From a virus, in IMG/VR virus record IMGVR_UViG_3300042887_001901, positions 1 through 62,168 of that record: a stretch of DNA of 62,168 nucleotides; one strand, given 5' to 3'. Positions within the stretch are counted from its first letter, which is position 1, and each line of letters begins with the position of its first letter. Below, piece after piece: positions 1 to 8,259 of the stretch. Position numbers and translations under genes: made by a program. A model generated the notes under the pieces. It searched no databases. It was not told the DNA's origin and worked only from the letters and a program-made list of their open reading frames with translations.

Positions 1-1
1 T

Positions 2-220
2 AAAACCGATGATGAAGGAGAAATTTATGGTGATGAACAAACCACAATAGTAGAAAACTGGTATTCTGATTACAAATCAGCAGCATCAGTAGAGCGTATT
101 GAAGCATTTATTAAATTAGGACGTCCTGATCCTGTAGCATATGCTGACGAAACAGGACCTGTAACATGGGAAGTAGCTAAGACTCATGTAGAACAAGTAT
201 TAGCTGAACACAATTCGTAA
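2..220 (+). CDS. 3' end of an unrecognised acidic protein (partial)
   Basis: The frame is open from the left edge to the TAA at 218-220, giving the last 72 residues of a protein whose start lies outside the window. The fragment is acidic at its start (KTDDEGEIYGDE) and carries no motif I recognise. It is followed by a short A-rich gap and the next small gene. Confidence 0.6.
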   Translation, partial: KTDDEGEIYGDEQTTIVENWYSDYKSAASVERIEAFIKLGRPDPVAYADETGPVTWEVAKTHVEQVLAEHNS

Positions 221-239
221 ATAAAAACCAAATATAGTT

Positions 240-476
240 ATGAGTTATCAAACTAAAGTTCGTGCGAACTATTTAAACCGCACAGCAAAATTGTCATTCT
301 TCACTCACCGTCAAAAAACAGGTGATTTGACAAGATTATCAGAAGAGACAGGTTATTCAGTTAGCCATTTGTCTAATGTAACTAACGGTGCTCGTAGAGT
401 AAATGATACAATTGCTAACGCAATGTACAACTTGACAAGCCGCAGAATGAAAAAAGCTGAATTCGCTCAAGCGTAA
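240..476 (+). CDS. small helix-turn-helix DNA-binding protein
   Basis: A basic 78-residue protein. Residues 29-58 (DLTRLSEETGYSVSHLSNV...) read as a Cro/phage-type helix-turn-helix, with the pattern of a turn (ETGYS) followed by a recognition helix (VSHLSNVTNG). It is likely a phage transcription regulator; its target is unknown. The ATG lies 19 bases after the previous stop without a Shine-Dalgarno, as for most genes here. A strong intrinsic terminator follows at once, so it ends a transcription unit. Confidence 0.6.
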   Translation: MSYQTKVRANYLNRTAKLSFFTHRQKTGDLTRLSEETGYSVSHLSNVTNGARRVNDTIANAMYNLTSRRMKKAEFAQA

Positions 477-486
477 TTCGCAACCC

Positions 487-514
487 AACATCCCCCGAAA
501 GGGGGATGTTTTTT
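487..514 (+). terminator. intrinsic terminator after the HTH gene
   Basis: Perfect 10-bp stem AACATCCCCC / GGGGGATGTT with a GAAA tetraloop, followed by TTTT. This is the clearest rho-independent terminator in the window. Confidence 0.9.
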
Positions 515-530
515 ATTTTACTATTAAAAC

Positions 531-692
531 ATGGACAAAATGAAGTGTATTAAAAATAAAGAGACAGGTAACATTATTAGAGTTACTAATCAACAAGCCG
601 ACCAAATGGTAGGCCGTAAATGGTTATTTACGTCAAAATCAGAGTGGAAATCACAAGAAAGACCTACATCTAAAACAGAAGAAATAAAATAA
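531..692 (+). CDS. small basic protein, 53 aa, unknown
   Basis: ATG at 531 (MDKMKCIKNKETGN...) to TAA at 690-692. The central part (TNQQADQMVGRKWLFTSKSEWK) looks like a compact phage-type small domain with Lys/Trp/Ser content. It is the first gene after the terminator and leads directly into the next small gene and the QueE-like gene. No function recognised. Confidence 0.55.
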   Translation: MDKMKCIKNKETGNIIRVTNQQADQMVGRKWLFTSKSEWKSQERPTSKTEEIK

Positions 693-693
693 T

Positions 694-828
694 ATGCACG
701 AGCTATTACATACAATAGAACATGCTTTAGGATTATGTGGTGAAAGACATATTAGCATTGTTGCTATAATCTCTGAGTGGCATAATTTTAGTCCTATATT
801 TAATTATATAAAAACAATATTCAAATGA
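694..828 (+). CDS. small protein, 44 aa, unknown
   Basis: ATG at 694 (MHELLHTIEHALGLCGERHIS...) to TGA at 826-828. It overlaps the QueE-like start by ATGA, the junction type used across this genome, which supports it as real. His-rich N-terminus; the C-terminal half is hydrophobic with aromatics. No known family. Confidence 0.5.
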   Translation: MHELLHTIEHALGLCGERHISIVAIISEWHNFSPIFNYIKTIFK

Positions 829-1673
829 GTAAAATTGACCCTCATAAACTACTTATCAGTAGTGATTTCTATACAATACAGGGTGAGGGTATCTCATCAG
901 GTATCCCTGCATACTTTGTCCGTTTAGGTATTTGTAACCTAACTTGTGGTATGTCTCGTGCATTTACTAATATGTTAGCTAAAGAAGCTAAATTAGAAGA
1001 CGGAGAGATATTCGAAGGTGATTTAGTTAAGGAAGGTAAAGCTACCTGGACTTGTGATTCTACATCTCAGTGGTTATGGAGAGGTGAAGATAAAGAGTTC
1101 CAATATCTAATTGATAGATGGAAAGAAGAAGGTGTATATGATGATATAAACCGTGGTACTGTTCATATTATTTGGACAGGTGGTGAACCAACAATTAAAG
1201 GTCATCAAGAAGCAATTGTTAATTTTAACAACTATTGGGGTAATATTATGTCACAGGGCACTAGCTGGCATGAATTTATTCCATTCCAAGAAATTGAAAC
1301 TAATGGTACTATAGTAATTGATTTACCTTTATTTAATATACTAGATCAAATCAACTGTTCACCTAAATTAGCTAATTCAGGTATGACTGAGAAACAACGT
1401 ATTGTACCAGAGGCTATTCAACGTATAATGCATCATGATAACTACCAATTTAAGTTCGTTATTAGCACTGAAGATGATGTATTAGAATTATTCCGTGACT
1501 TTGTAGTACCATTTAATATACCGCTTAAAAACGTTGTTTGTATGCCTGGTTTAGATGATGCTTCTAACTTTGAAGAGCGTACTCGATTCGTAATGGAAAT
1601 GGCTAAGAAATATAGATTTAGAGGATTAACTAGATTGCATATTGCAGCTTGGGATAAAACATTAAACGTATAA
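825..1673 (+). CDS. queE: QueE-like radical SAM enzyme (7-carboxy-7-deazaguanine synthase)
   Basis: QueE converts 6-carboxytetrahydropterin to 7-carboxy-7-deazaguanine, an intermediate of queuosine and of phage 7-deazaguanine DNA modifications. The substrate motif FYTIQGEG is at residues 16-23, the cluster cysteines are C37 and C41, and WTGGEP at 117-122 is the SAM-binding GGE motif. The third cluster cysteine is probably C77 (TWTCDS), displaced by about 35 residues, so the usual compact CxxxCxxC is split by an insertion. At 282 aa it is longer than typical QueE (about 210-250). FolE, the first enzyme of the same pathway, lies two genes downstream. QueD, QueC and a DNA transglycosylase are not in the window. 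Confidence 0.8.
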   Translation: MSKIDPHKLLISSDFYTIQGEGISSGIPAYFVRLGICNLTCGMSRAFTNMLAKEAKLEDGEIFEGDLVKEGKATWTCDSTSQWLWRGEDKEFQYLIDRWKEEGVYDDINRGTVHIIWTGGEPTIKGHQEAIVNFNNYWGNIMSQGTSWHEFIPFQEIETNGTIVIDLPLFNILDQINCSPKLANSGMTEKQRIVPEAIQRIMHHDNYQFKFVISTEDDVLELFRDFVVPFNIPLKNVVCMPGLDDASNFEERTRFVMEMAKKYRFRGLTRLHIAAWDKTLNV

Positions 1674-1674
1674 A

Positions 1675-2151
1675 ATGACTGATAAACTAGATCCAGACTT
1701 TATGTACAACTGGATTAGAGAAAAAAGTGGTAAAACAACAAAAATGGAAAATAAACAAATAACAATGTGGACTTGTCAATTCTGTAGTAAGGACACTTCA
1801 AACGTAGATTACGATTACTTAAATGGTTATGATCATTTATCTTGCGCTTTAGAAGCAGAAAATAAAACTAAAGCAAATGAATTTGATCACTGTGTATTAT
1901 GTGGAGTAGAAACAGCATACAAACGCTCTACTCATATTGATATGAGAATTGGTTATGTTGAAGGTGCAGGGCAATTATGTTCTAAATGTTATCATTTTGA
2001 TACAGTTTCAGTTACAAAAGATGAAAATCCTATTCCTTTAGATTCTCATAGACAACTATTTACAGTATCTGAGTACATGGTTTTAAGTACTCCAAACGAT
2101 CAAGAGTTGGGAGCCAAAGTAAGACAATTATATTGGGAAAATAAAAAATAA
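1675..2151 (+). CDS. multi-CxxC zinc-binding protein, unknown
   Basis: 158 residues with CxxC pairs at C34/C37, C73/C76 and C102/C105, plus H54 and C57, so it should bind two or more zinc ions. The N-terminal 23 residues could be an extension, since an internal ATG (residue 24, MENKQITM) is an alternative start. It sits between queE and folE in one operon. It may assist nucleic-acid or deazaguanine work, but the sequence does not say how. Confidence 0.55.
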   Translation: MTDKLDPDFMYNWIREKSGKTTKMENKQITMWTCQFCSKDTSNVDYDYLNGYDHLSCALEAENKTKANEFDHCVLCGVETAYKRSTHIDMRIGYVEGAGQLCSKCYHFDTVSVTKDENPIPLDSHRQLFTVSEYMVLSTPNDQELGAKVRQLYWENKK

Positions 2152-2157
2152 AAACAA

Positions 2158-2790
2158 ATGAATTTATTAGGAAAATCAAATGGTAACTTAGCTCGTACAC
2201 CAGAAGAAATCGAGCAAATGATTGATCAAGCAGCAGTAGCATACGGGCATTTCCTTAATGCAGTAGGATTTGATTACACAGCAGATAGACAAACAGTAGA
2301 TACACCAAGACGTGTAGCAAAAGCGTGGTTAAAAGATTTAATTGTAGGTTCTGTTACTGACGAACCAAACATTACAGTATTTCCTAATGATGAAGGGTAC
2401 GATGGATTAGTAATTCAATCAGGTATTCCTATTGTTAGTATGTGTGCTCACCATAACTTAGCATTTACAGGTTATGCTACAGTAGCTTATGTACCAGCAG
2501 AAAACGTTATTGGTTTAAGTAAATTAAATAGAATTGTTGAATGGTTTGGACGTAGACCACAAATGCAAGAGTCATTAACAACTCAAATTCATGATTATAT
2601 TGCTGACAAAATGATATGTAATTCAGTAGCAGTTAGTATTGCTTGTAAGCATACATGTTGCTCACATAGAGGTATTAAGCATGGTTCTGTAATGACTACA
2701 AATAAATTTAGTGGTGTGTTTATGGAGAAAGATAATTTAATTAGAGAAGAATTTCTACACGCTATCGAAGTAAATGGAACAAAATTCTAA
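2158..2790 (+). CDS. folE: GTP cyclohydrolase I
   Basis: FolE opens GTP to dihydroneopterin triphosphate, the entry step for folate and for 7-deazaguanines. 210 residues with the catalytic zinc site MCAHHN (C96, H98, H99) and the second-shell HTCCSHRG segment (H165, C167), plus the conserved GLSKLNRIVEW (119-129) and QESLTTQI. Length and motifs match the single-domain bacterial enzyme. Together with the QueE-like gene this points to phage 7-deazaguanine synthesis for DNA or tRNA modification (inference). Confidence 0.93.
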   Translation: MNLLGKSNGNLARTPEEIEQMIDQAAVAYGHFLNAVGFDYTADRQTVDTPRRVAKAWLKDLIVGSVTDEPNITVFPNDEGYDGLVIQSGIPIVSMCAHHNLAFTGYATVAYVPAENVIGLSKLNRIVEWFGRRPQMQESLTTQIHDYIADKMICNSVAVSIACKHTCCSHRGIKHGSVMTTNKFSGVFMEKDNLIREEFLHAIEVNGTKF

Positions 2791-2791
2791 T

Positions 2792-2956
2792 ATGCAACCT
2801 AAAGAATCAAATTCAGCTAAACATTTCTATATTAGTTTAGCAAAATCAACTTTAAGAATACTTGCAGGGGTCGTGTTAATGACCTCTGGAGATTTACTTA
2901 AAGCAGGTGCTTTATTAGTAGTTGCTGAAGTACTAGGAATAGCTGAGGAGCTTTAA
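2792..2956 (+). CDS. small membrane protein, 54 aa
   Basis: ATG at 2792 directly follows the folE stop (TAATATG), giving MQPKESNSAKH...; an ATG at 2774 in the same frame would overlap folE by 17 bases and is less likely. The C-terminal 30 residues (RILAGVVLMTSGDLLKAGAL...) form one or two short hydrophobic segments. Function unknown. Confidence 0.5.
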   Translation: MQPKESNSAKHFYISLAKSTLRILAGVVLMTSGDLLKAGALLVVAEVLGIAEEL

Positions 2957-2969
2957 TATATTTATTTAT
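2957..2969 (+). promoter_or_regulatory. TATATTTA promoter-like element before iscU
   Basis: TATATTTA at 2957-2964 resembles the Bacteroidota -7 element TAnnTTTG and sits only 5 bases before the iscU ATG. If used, the transcript would have almost no leader. Confidence 0.35.
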
Positions 2970-3380
2970 ATGGCATACTCAGATAAAGTAATAGCACATT
3001 ACGAAAACCCACGTAACATCGGCACATTAGATAAATCTAAAGCAAATGTTGGTACAGGATTAGTCGGAGCTCCGGAATGTGGAGACGTAATGCGTTTACA
3101 AATAGAAGTAGAAAATAATATAATTGTTGATGCTAAATTCAAAACATTTGGATGTGGTTCAGCAATTGCATCTTCTTCAGTAGCAACTGAATGGCTAAAA
3201 GGTAAGACATTAGACGAAGCTATTACTATAGATAACATGGATTTAGTAGAGGAATTAAATTTACCTCCAGTTAAAATTCACTGTTCAGTTTTAGCAGAAG
3301 ACGCAATCAAAGCAGCTATTAATGATTATCGAGTAAAACAAGGTTTAGAGGCAATTATATTTGAAGAATCACATATTTAA
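2970..3380 (+). CDS. iscU: IscU-type Fe-S cluster scaffold protein
   Basis: IscU assembles [2Fe-2S] clusters and hands them to carriers. All ligands are present: C37 and D39 in GAPECGDVM, C62 in TFGCGSAIASSS, and C105 in KIHCSVLAEDA. The LPPVK motif (98-102), the HscA-binding site of IscU, is intact although no HscA is seen here. 136 aa, full length. The stop overlaps the iscA start by one base, so the pair should be co-translated. No cysteine desulfurase is in the window, so sulfur may come from the host. Confidence 0.92.
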   Translation: MAYSDKVIAHYENPRNIGTLDKSKANVGTGLVGAPECGDVMRLQIEVENNIIVDAKFKTFGCGSAIASSSVATEWLKGKTLDEAITIDNMDLVEELNLPPVKIHCSVLAEDAIKAAINDYRVKQGLEAIIFEESHI

Positions 3381-3703
3381 TGATTACAGTATCAGAAACA
3401 GCAGCAATAAAATTAAATTCACTAATTGAAGAAAGTGGATTTCAAACTCCATTTGTTAGAGTATCTGTTAAAGGAGGTGGATGTAGTGGATTATCTTATG
3501 ATTTATCCTTTGATACTGAACAACTCCCCTCGGATACATTAGCAGAAGATAAAGGCGTAAAAATACTTGTAGATATGAAATCTCTATTGTATCTTTATGG
3601 CACTGAATTAGAATTTAGTGGTGGGTTAAATGGTAAAGGATTTCAATTTATTAATCCAAATGCTTCACGAACCTGTGGTTGCGGTGAATCATTTGCAGTA
3701 TAA
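3380..3703 (+). CDS. iscA: IscA/HesB-type Fe-S carrier
   Basis: A-type carrier that receives clusters from IscU and delivers them to client proteins. 107 aa with the three invariant cysteines: C35 in GGGCSGLSY and C99/C101 in the C-terminal TCGCGESF. The A of the start codon is the last base of the iscU stop codon. Candidate phage clients are the QueE-like, RfbH-like and RecB/Cas4-like proteins (inference). Confidence 0.92.
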   Translation: MITVSETAAIKLNSLIEESGFQTPFVRVSVKGGGCSGLSYDLSFDTEQLPSDTLAEDKGVKILVDMKSLLYLYGTELEFSGGLNGKGFQFINPNASRTCGCGESFAV

Positions 3704-3714
3704 AAAATAAAGTT

Positions 3715-4236
3715 ATGTTAAACGCAAAACAAATTATTGACGAAGGACTATTATTACTAGAACATGCACAAGGCAAACCAGCACAAGTTGGTTATGATAT
3801 TACCTTAAAAGCAGTAAATAAAATTGGTAACAGAATTGGTTATAACATGTTTAAGGAAGGTAGAATTGGTAAAGTATTAAAAGATAAAACTGAATTAACT
3901 ACTTATACTTTACAAAATACTATTATGTTAGATGGTGTTGAAGGATGGTTATTGCACGATGGTGTATATGATATTACATTTAATGAAGGTTGTAAAATCC
4001 CTGAAAATCGTGTAGCATTTATTAAACAACGCTCATCATTGTATCGTAATGGTGCAATTATTAATAGCCCTGTATTTGATCCAGGGTTTGAAACAGAAAA
4101 TATGGGCACATTATTGTACGTTCATGAGCCATTATTTATTGAATTAAATGCTCGTGTTGCTCAAATTTATTTCCACGAATGTGAACCTGCCGAAAAATAT
4201 GATGGTCAATGGCAGAATGATAAGCAAAGATTATAG
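3715..4236 (+). CDS. dCTP deaminase/dUTPase-superfamily protein
   Basis: 173 residues with RSSLYRNG (106-113), FDPGF (121-125) and C-terminal AQIYF...YDGQWQ, which match the trimeric dCTP deaminase/dUTPase fold. Such enzymes make dUMP or dUTP and control dUTP during phage DNA synthesis. Deaminase and dUTPase activities cannot be told apart here; the YDGQWQ tail resembles Dcd more than Dut. Confidence 0.75.
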   Translation: MLNAKQIIDEGLLLLEHAQGKPAQVGYDITLKAVNKIGNRIGYNMFKEGRIGKVLKDKTELTTYTLQNTIMLDGVEGWLLHDGVYDITFNEGCKIPENRVAFIKQRSSLYRNGAIINSPVFDPGFETENMGTLLYVHEPLFIELNARVAQIYFHECEPAEKYDGQWQNDKQRL

Positions 4237-4269
4237 TTAGCGTATATTTATATGTAAAGCATATTCATT

Positions 4270-4539
4270 TTGAGAAATAACTCTTTATTAGGATCAACAT
4301 CTAGGCTTTCAGGTAAACCTGCTAAACCATACACAGTTGGTTTAAGCATTATAGATGATAAGACCATAGATGGTGCTGGAGGTGTATATTATCTTAGCCA
4401 AACAGTAGCAGGTGGTGGTGATGGTAACCAAGAACTTAAAAGTTACTATACTCCTTTAGATGATATTGCTGGAAATGGTTATTATGATATAGAAAATAAT
4501 TCTACTTATTATAACGTTGTTTCTGAACCCATTATTTAA
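4270..4539 (+). CDS. small Gly-rich protein, TTG start, unknown
   Basis: The frame has no in-frame ATG upstream; TTG at 4270 gives 89 aa starting RNNSLLGSTSRLSG after the initiator. A TATATTTA element at 4243-4250 lies about 20 bases before it. Composition (Gly, Ser, Tyr, Asn; AGGGDGNQE) resembles small virion appendage proteins, and it precedes a fibre-like gene. Confidence 0.45.
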   Translation: MRNNSLLGSTSRLSGKPAKPYTVGLSIIDDKTIDGAGGVYYLSQTVAGGGDGNQELKSYYTPLDDIAGNGYYDIENNSTYYNVVSEPII

Positions 4540-4554
4540 TAATATTTACAAATT

Positions 4555-5283
4555 ATGTCATTAATAAAAAGAACAGTAAAAGGAAGCCCACTAACATTCG
4601 CTGAGGGTGACGCTAACTTAGATTATTTAGAAGCATTAGCCCTTAGTACAAGCTCACTTGCTACTACAGGATCTAATGTATTTAGAGCAAATCAAACCAT
4701 CATTGGAGGTTCTCTATATGTTCAAGCAGCTACTGTAACTGCTGGTGCTTTTGAAGCAACTCAAAATAACTTCATAGAACTTTCACTTCAAAACTCATCA
4801 ATAGGCCCTTCAGCATCCGCTGATTTTGTTGTTTATGGTGATAATGGTACTTTATTTGATCACTATATTGATATGGGTATTAATAACAGTGGATTAGCTT
4901 CTGACTTTCAATACGGTAGTACATTTTTAGGAAGAGCAGATGATGCTTATTTATATCACGTTGGTGGTAATTTTAAAATAGGTACTGCTACTACATCATC
5001 AATCTCCCAATCATTATACTTATTTGCTAATCCTTCAGGAAATATAGATTTAGCAATTACAGGTAGCAGAGTAGGTATCAGAAAATCAGGTTCATTAAAT
5101 GCTACTTTAGATGTGAATGGTAGTGCTATTATAACAGGTAGTTTAACAGTAACAACAATTACAACATTCCCATTAGTATCATCAAGCTATGAATTTGCAA
5201 ACGATTACTCAGCATCACTCGGTGGTATCCCATTGGGAGGATTATATCACACCTCAGGGGTAATAAGAATTAGATTGGCATAA
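4555..5283 (+). CDS. phage fibre/baseplate-type structural protein
   Basis: 242 aa. The N-terminus GSPLTFAEGDANLDYLEAL is the attachment motif seen in many phage fibre proteins. The middle (SADFVVYGDNGT, YIDMGINNSGL, YLYHVGGNFKIGT) is the repeat-type beta domain found in tail fibres and related structural proteins of large phages. The tail (TLDVNGSAIITGSLTV) is a typical beta-helical repeat. It is isolated from any other structural gene in this window. Confidence 0.6.
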   Translation: MSLIKRTVKGSPLTFAEGDANLDYLEALALSTSSLATTGSNVFRANQTIIGGSLYVQAATVTAGAFEATQNNFIELSLQNSSIGPSASADFVVYGDNGTLFDHYIDMGINNSGLASDFQYGSTFLGRADDAYLYHVGGNFKIGTATTSSISQSLYLFANPSGNIDLAITGSRVGIRKSGSLNATLDVNGSAIITGSLTVTTITTFPLVSSSYEFANDYSASLGGIPLGGLYHTSGVIRIRLA

Positions 5284-5293
5284 AATTTGATTC

Positions 5294-5320
5294 TGGCAAG
5301 ATAATATCTTATATTTAAGG
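5294..5320 (+). promoter_or_regulatory. two-block promoter before the DNA polymerase gene
   Basis: GGCA at 5294 and TCTTA at 5307 have the 13-base register seen at the other copies of this motif; the -7-like TATATTTA follows at 5310-5317. The polymerase ATG at 5322 lies where other copies have TATAA, so the leader would be nearly absent. Confidence 0.55.
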
Positions 5321-5321
5321 T

Positions 5322-7892
5322 ATGTATCAAGCAATTTATTACGATAGGTCTACCTACACATTCAATTTACGTGACGACAAGACTGGTTGGAGCGAATTCA
5401 AATATCATCGCCCACGATTTAAGATTGATCCTAATGGACAATACCAAACATTAGATGGTAAGCGTGCTAACGCTATAACCAAATATGATTGGAAAGATAA
5501 TTCATTATATGAATCTGACTTAGACGCTTATACATCAGTACTAATTGATAGATATAAAGACAGTGATGATGCTGCTGAATGGCAGAACATTGTTTACTTT
5601 GATATTGAGTGTGAGATTGCAGGTGCATTAACACCTGAGCTTATTAAGAATGCTCCTACTAAAATTACCTCTATAGCTGTTTATGATAATACTACTCAAA
5701 AGTATTACTGTTTAATTTTAGATGAAAAACAACAGCTACAAACTGTTAATGAGGAAAATAGAGCTATTATTCCATTTCCTCATGAGCATGATTTACTACA
5801 TGCCTTTCTTAACTTATGGGAACAATTAGATCCTACTATTATTACAGGATGGAATACAGAATATTTTGACGTTCCGTTCTTATACTATAGAATAGAAAAT
5901 CAACTAGGTACTATTGATGCTGCTCGTATGTCTCCTTTACGTAAAGTAAAATTTGGAACATATTCACATGATGCTCCTGTAGAATTAGCAGGATTAAATC
6001 ATTTGGATTATATGTTATTATTTAAAAAATATAATGCAAAACAAGAACCATCTTACAAACTAGGTGATATAGGAGAGAAATATGCTAACTTAGCTAAGAT
6101 TGAATATGAAGGTAATTTAGATAGATTATTCAATGAGGATATAAATAAATTTATTGAGTATAATATTCGTGACGTTGAAATTCTTATTGAATTAGAAAAA
6201 CGATTCAAATTTATAGAATTAACAATTGCAATTTGCCATTTATGTCATGTGCCTTACGAGCAAATTTACTTATCAACAGCATTGAATGATGGAGCTATAT
6301 TAACATATCTAAAACGTCAAAATATAGTTTCACCAAATAAACCCACTACAATTCGACCTGCATTGTATGACATCAAGGAAGAATACGCTGGTGGGTACTT
6401 AAAAGACCCAGTACCAGGATTATATGAATGGGTTATTGATTTGGATTTTACGTCGCTGTATCCGTCAATTATACGCTCACTTAATATTGGTATTGAAACA
6501 TACATTGGACGTATAGTTAATAAAGATAAATACGATAATAATTGGACATTAGATGATCTTAAAGGAATGGATTATGAGCAATTAGTTACTATTGAGCGTC
6601 TAAAAGATGATAAAACAACATCACAAAGCGAAATTAAAGTAGGTCAAATTATTGATTACATTGAGCAAGGAGGAATGATGATTGCAGCGTCAGGTGCTAT
6701 CTTTAGAACTGATAAACCATCTGTAGTATGTGAGGTATTAACTGACTGGTTTAATAAACGTGTTGAATATAAAAACTTAATGAAGAAAGCCTATAAAGCA
6801 GGTGATGCTGTTAAAGGTGAATTTTATAATAGACGACAACACGCTTATAAAATTAAATTGAATGACCTTTATGGCTGCTATGCCATTAATGGTTGGCGCT
6901 ATACAGATGGCCATAAAATTATTTCTAAAGCAATTACACTTACAGGCCAGCGTGTTACTCAGGAATCTATTAAGTTTATAAATGCCTGGATGAATGAACA
7001 ATTAGGTACTACTGATAAAGACTATGTTGTTACTTCAGACACCGATTCATTATTTATTCAGGTTAAAGATTTAGTATTACAACGTTATCCTGAAACTAAA
7101 ACTAAGGATGAATATATTAAAGCTGTATTAGAGATTGCTACTGAGGTACAAAAATATGCTAATGCTAATATTGAACGTGTAGCTAGAGAAAAATTCAATA
7201 TTAAGGGTGATCATTACTTCGAATTAAAACAAGAGGTGGTTATTGAAAGAGGTTACTTTGCAGGTAAAAGACGTTATGCAATGTATATTGTAAATAAGGA
7301 AGGTGTTACTGTTGATGAAATGGTAATGATGGGTCTTGATCTAATGAAGTCAAACATGACTCCAATGTATCGTAAATTTGGAGAGGAGTTACTAAAACAA
7401 ATCATGTTTGGTGCCCCTAAATCAGATATTGATAAACGTATACTTGACTTTAAAAAATATGTTAAAGACTTACCATTAGGAGATATAGCAAAACCAACTG
7501 GAGTAAAACAAGTAGCATCATATATTGATCGTAAACCGGGTATTGGTGAGATATTTAGTACATTAAAATTAAAATGTCCTATTAATACTAAAGCAGCAGT
7601 ATGGTATAATGACCTATTACGCTTTAAGAAATTAGATAAAAAATACCCATGTTTTAGAGAAGGTGATAAAATGAGATATATTCAATTAAAAGATAATCCA
7701 TATAGAATTGATGTAATAGGATTTACAGGTAATGACCCTGAATTCATAGTTGAATTTATGGATAAGTATGCTGATAGAGAACAGGGATTCGAATCATCAT
7801 TGATGAATAAATTAGTAGGTATTTATGAGGATTTAGGATGGGTATTCCCATCGATGCATGAGAAAGCAGGTAAATTCTTTAAATTTGATTAG
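5322..7892 (+). CDS. 43: family B DNA polymerase, T4 gp43-like
   Basis: Replicative polymerase with 3'-5' exonuclease. Exo I is YFDIEC (D94, E96), Exo II GWNTEYFDVPF (N178, D183), Exo III YNIRD (Y280, D284). The polymerase motifs are A DFTSLYPS (375-382), B KIKLNDLYG (510-518) and C TSDTDS (571-576). All catalytic acids are present, so it should be active. At 856 aa it is close to T4 gp43. The C-terminus (EKAGKFFKFD) suits a clamp-binding tail. Clamp and clamp-loader genes follow within 7 kb. Confidence 0.97.
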   Translation: MYQAIYYDRSTYTFNLRDDKTGWSEFKYHRPRFKIDPNGQYQTLDGKRANAITKYDWKDNSLYESDLDAYTSVLIDRYKDSDDAAEWQNIVYFDIECEIAGALTPELIKNAPTKITSIAVYDNTTQKYYCLILDEKQQLQTVNEENRAIIPFPHEHDLLHAFLNLWEQLDPTIITGWNTEYFDVPFLYYRIENQLGTIDAARMSPLRKVKFGTYSHDAPVELAGLNHLDYMLLFKKYNAKQEPSYKLGDIGEKYANLAKIEYEGNLDRLFNEDINKFIEYNIRDVEILIELEKRFKFIELTIAICHLCHVPYEQIYLSTALNDGAILTYLKRQNIVSPNKPTTIRPALYDIKEEYAGGYLKDPVPGLYEWVIDLDFTSLYPSIIRSLNIGIETYIGRIVNKDKYDNNWTLDDLKGMDYEQLVTIERLKDDKTTSQSEIKVGQIIDYIEQGGMMIAASGAIFRTDKPSVVCEVLTDWFNKRVEYKNLMKKAYKAGDAVKGEFYNRRQHAYKIKLNDLYGCYAINGWRYTDGHKIISKAITLTGQRVTQESIKFINAWMNEQLGTTDKDYVVTSDTDSLFIQVKDLVLQRYPETKTKDEYIKAVLEIATEVQKYANANIERVAREKFNIKGDHYFELKQEVVIERGYFAGKRRYAMYIVNKEGVTVDEMVMMGLDLMKSNMTPMYRKFGEELLKQIMFGAPKSDIDKRILDFKKYVKDLPLGDIAKPTGVKQVASYIDRKPGIGEIFSTLKLKCPINTKAAVWYNDLLRFKKLDKKYPCFREGDKMRYIQLKDNPYRIDVIGFTGNDPEFIVEFMDKYADREQGFESSLMNKLVGIYEDLGWVFPSMHEKAGKFFKFD

Positions 7893-7919
7893 TCACAATA
7901 AAGGTTATATATTCACGTT
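7890..7919 (+). promoter_or_regulatory. variant two-block promoter before the 7920 gene
   Basis: TAGTCA at 7890 takes the place of TAGGCA, and TATATTCACGTT follows in the register of the TACATTCACGT copies. The ATG overlaps the third block. Confidence 0.4.
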
Positions 7920-8258
7920 ATGGAAATAATTTATGGTATTATGTATGGTCTATTAGGCCAAGTCGGATCGTTTATGCAACTACAAGGTGCAATGAAATTA
8001 GGTTGGTACCCAAAATACTTTTGGCCTGTCCTACTTATGAGTGTACCTTTAAGTTGGTTATATATCAAATCCGTAGAACACTTTGTAGCAGCATTTGATG
8101 GTCAACTATGGCCTAGTCGATTAATTGGGTTTGGTTTAGGTATAACAATCTTTAGCATAATGAGTCATTTCTTATTTAAAGAACCACTTACACCTAAAAC
8201 ACTAGTGTGTATAGGATTAGGAGTAACAATTATATTAATACAAATACTTTGGAAATAA
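7920..8258 (+). CDS. small membrane protein, DMT-transporter-like half
   Basis: 112 aa with about four hydrophobic segments. The C-terminal part (LFKEPLTPKTLVCIGLGVTIILIQ) resembles the end of EamA/SMR-type drug/metabolite transporters (GE-LT--Q--G--LI). Full EamA proteins have ten helices, so this is half-size or smaller, as in SMR dimers. Located between polymerase and clamp genes. Substrate unknown. Confidence 0.5.
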   Translation: MEIIYGIMYGLLGQVGSFMQLQGAMKLGWYPKYFWPVLLMSVPLSWLYIKSVEHFVAAFDGQLWPSRLIGFGLGITIFSIMSHFLFKEPLTPKTLVCIGLGVTIILIQILWK

Positions 8259-8259
8259 T

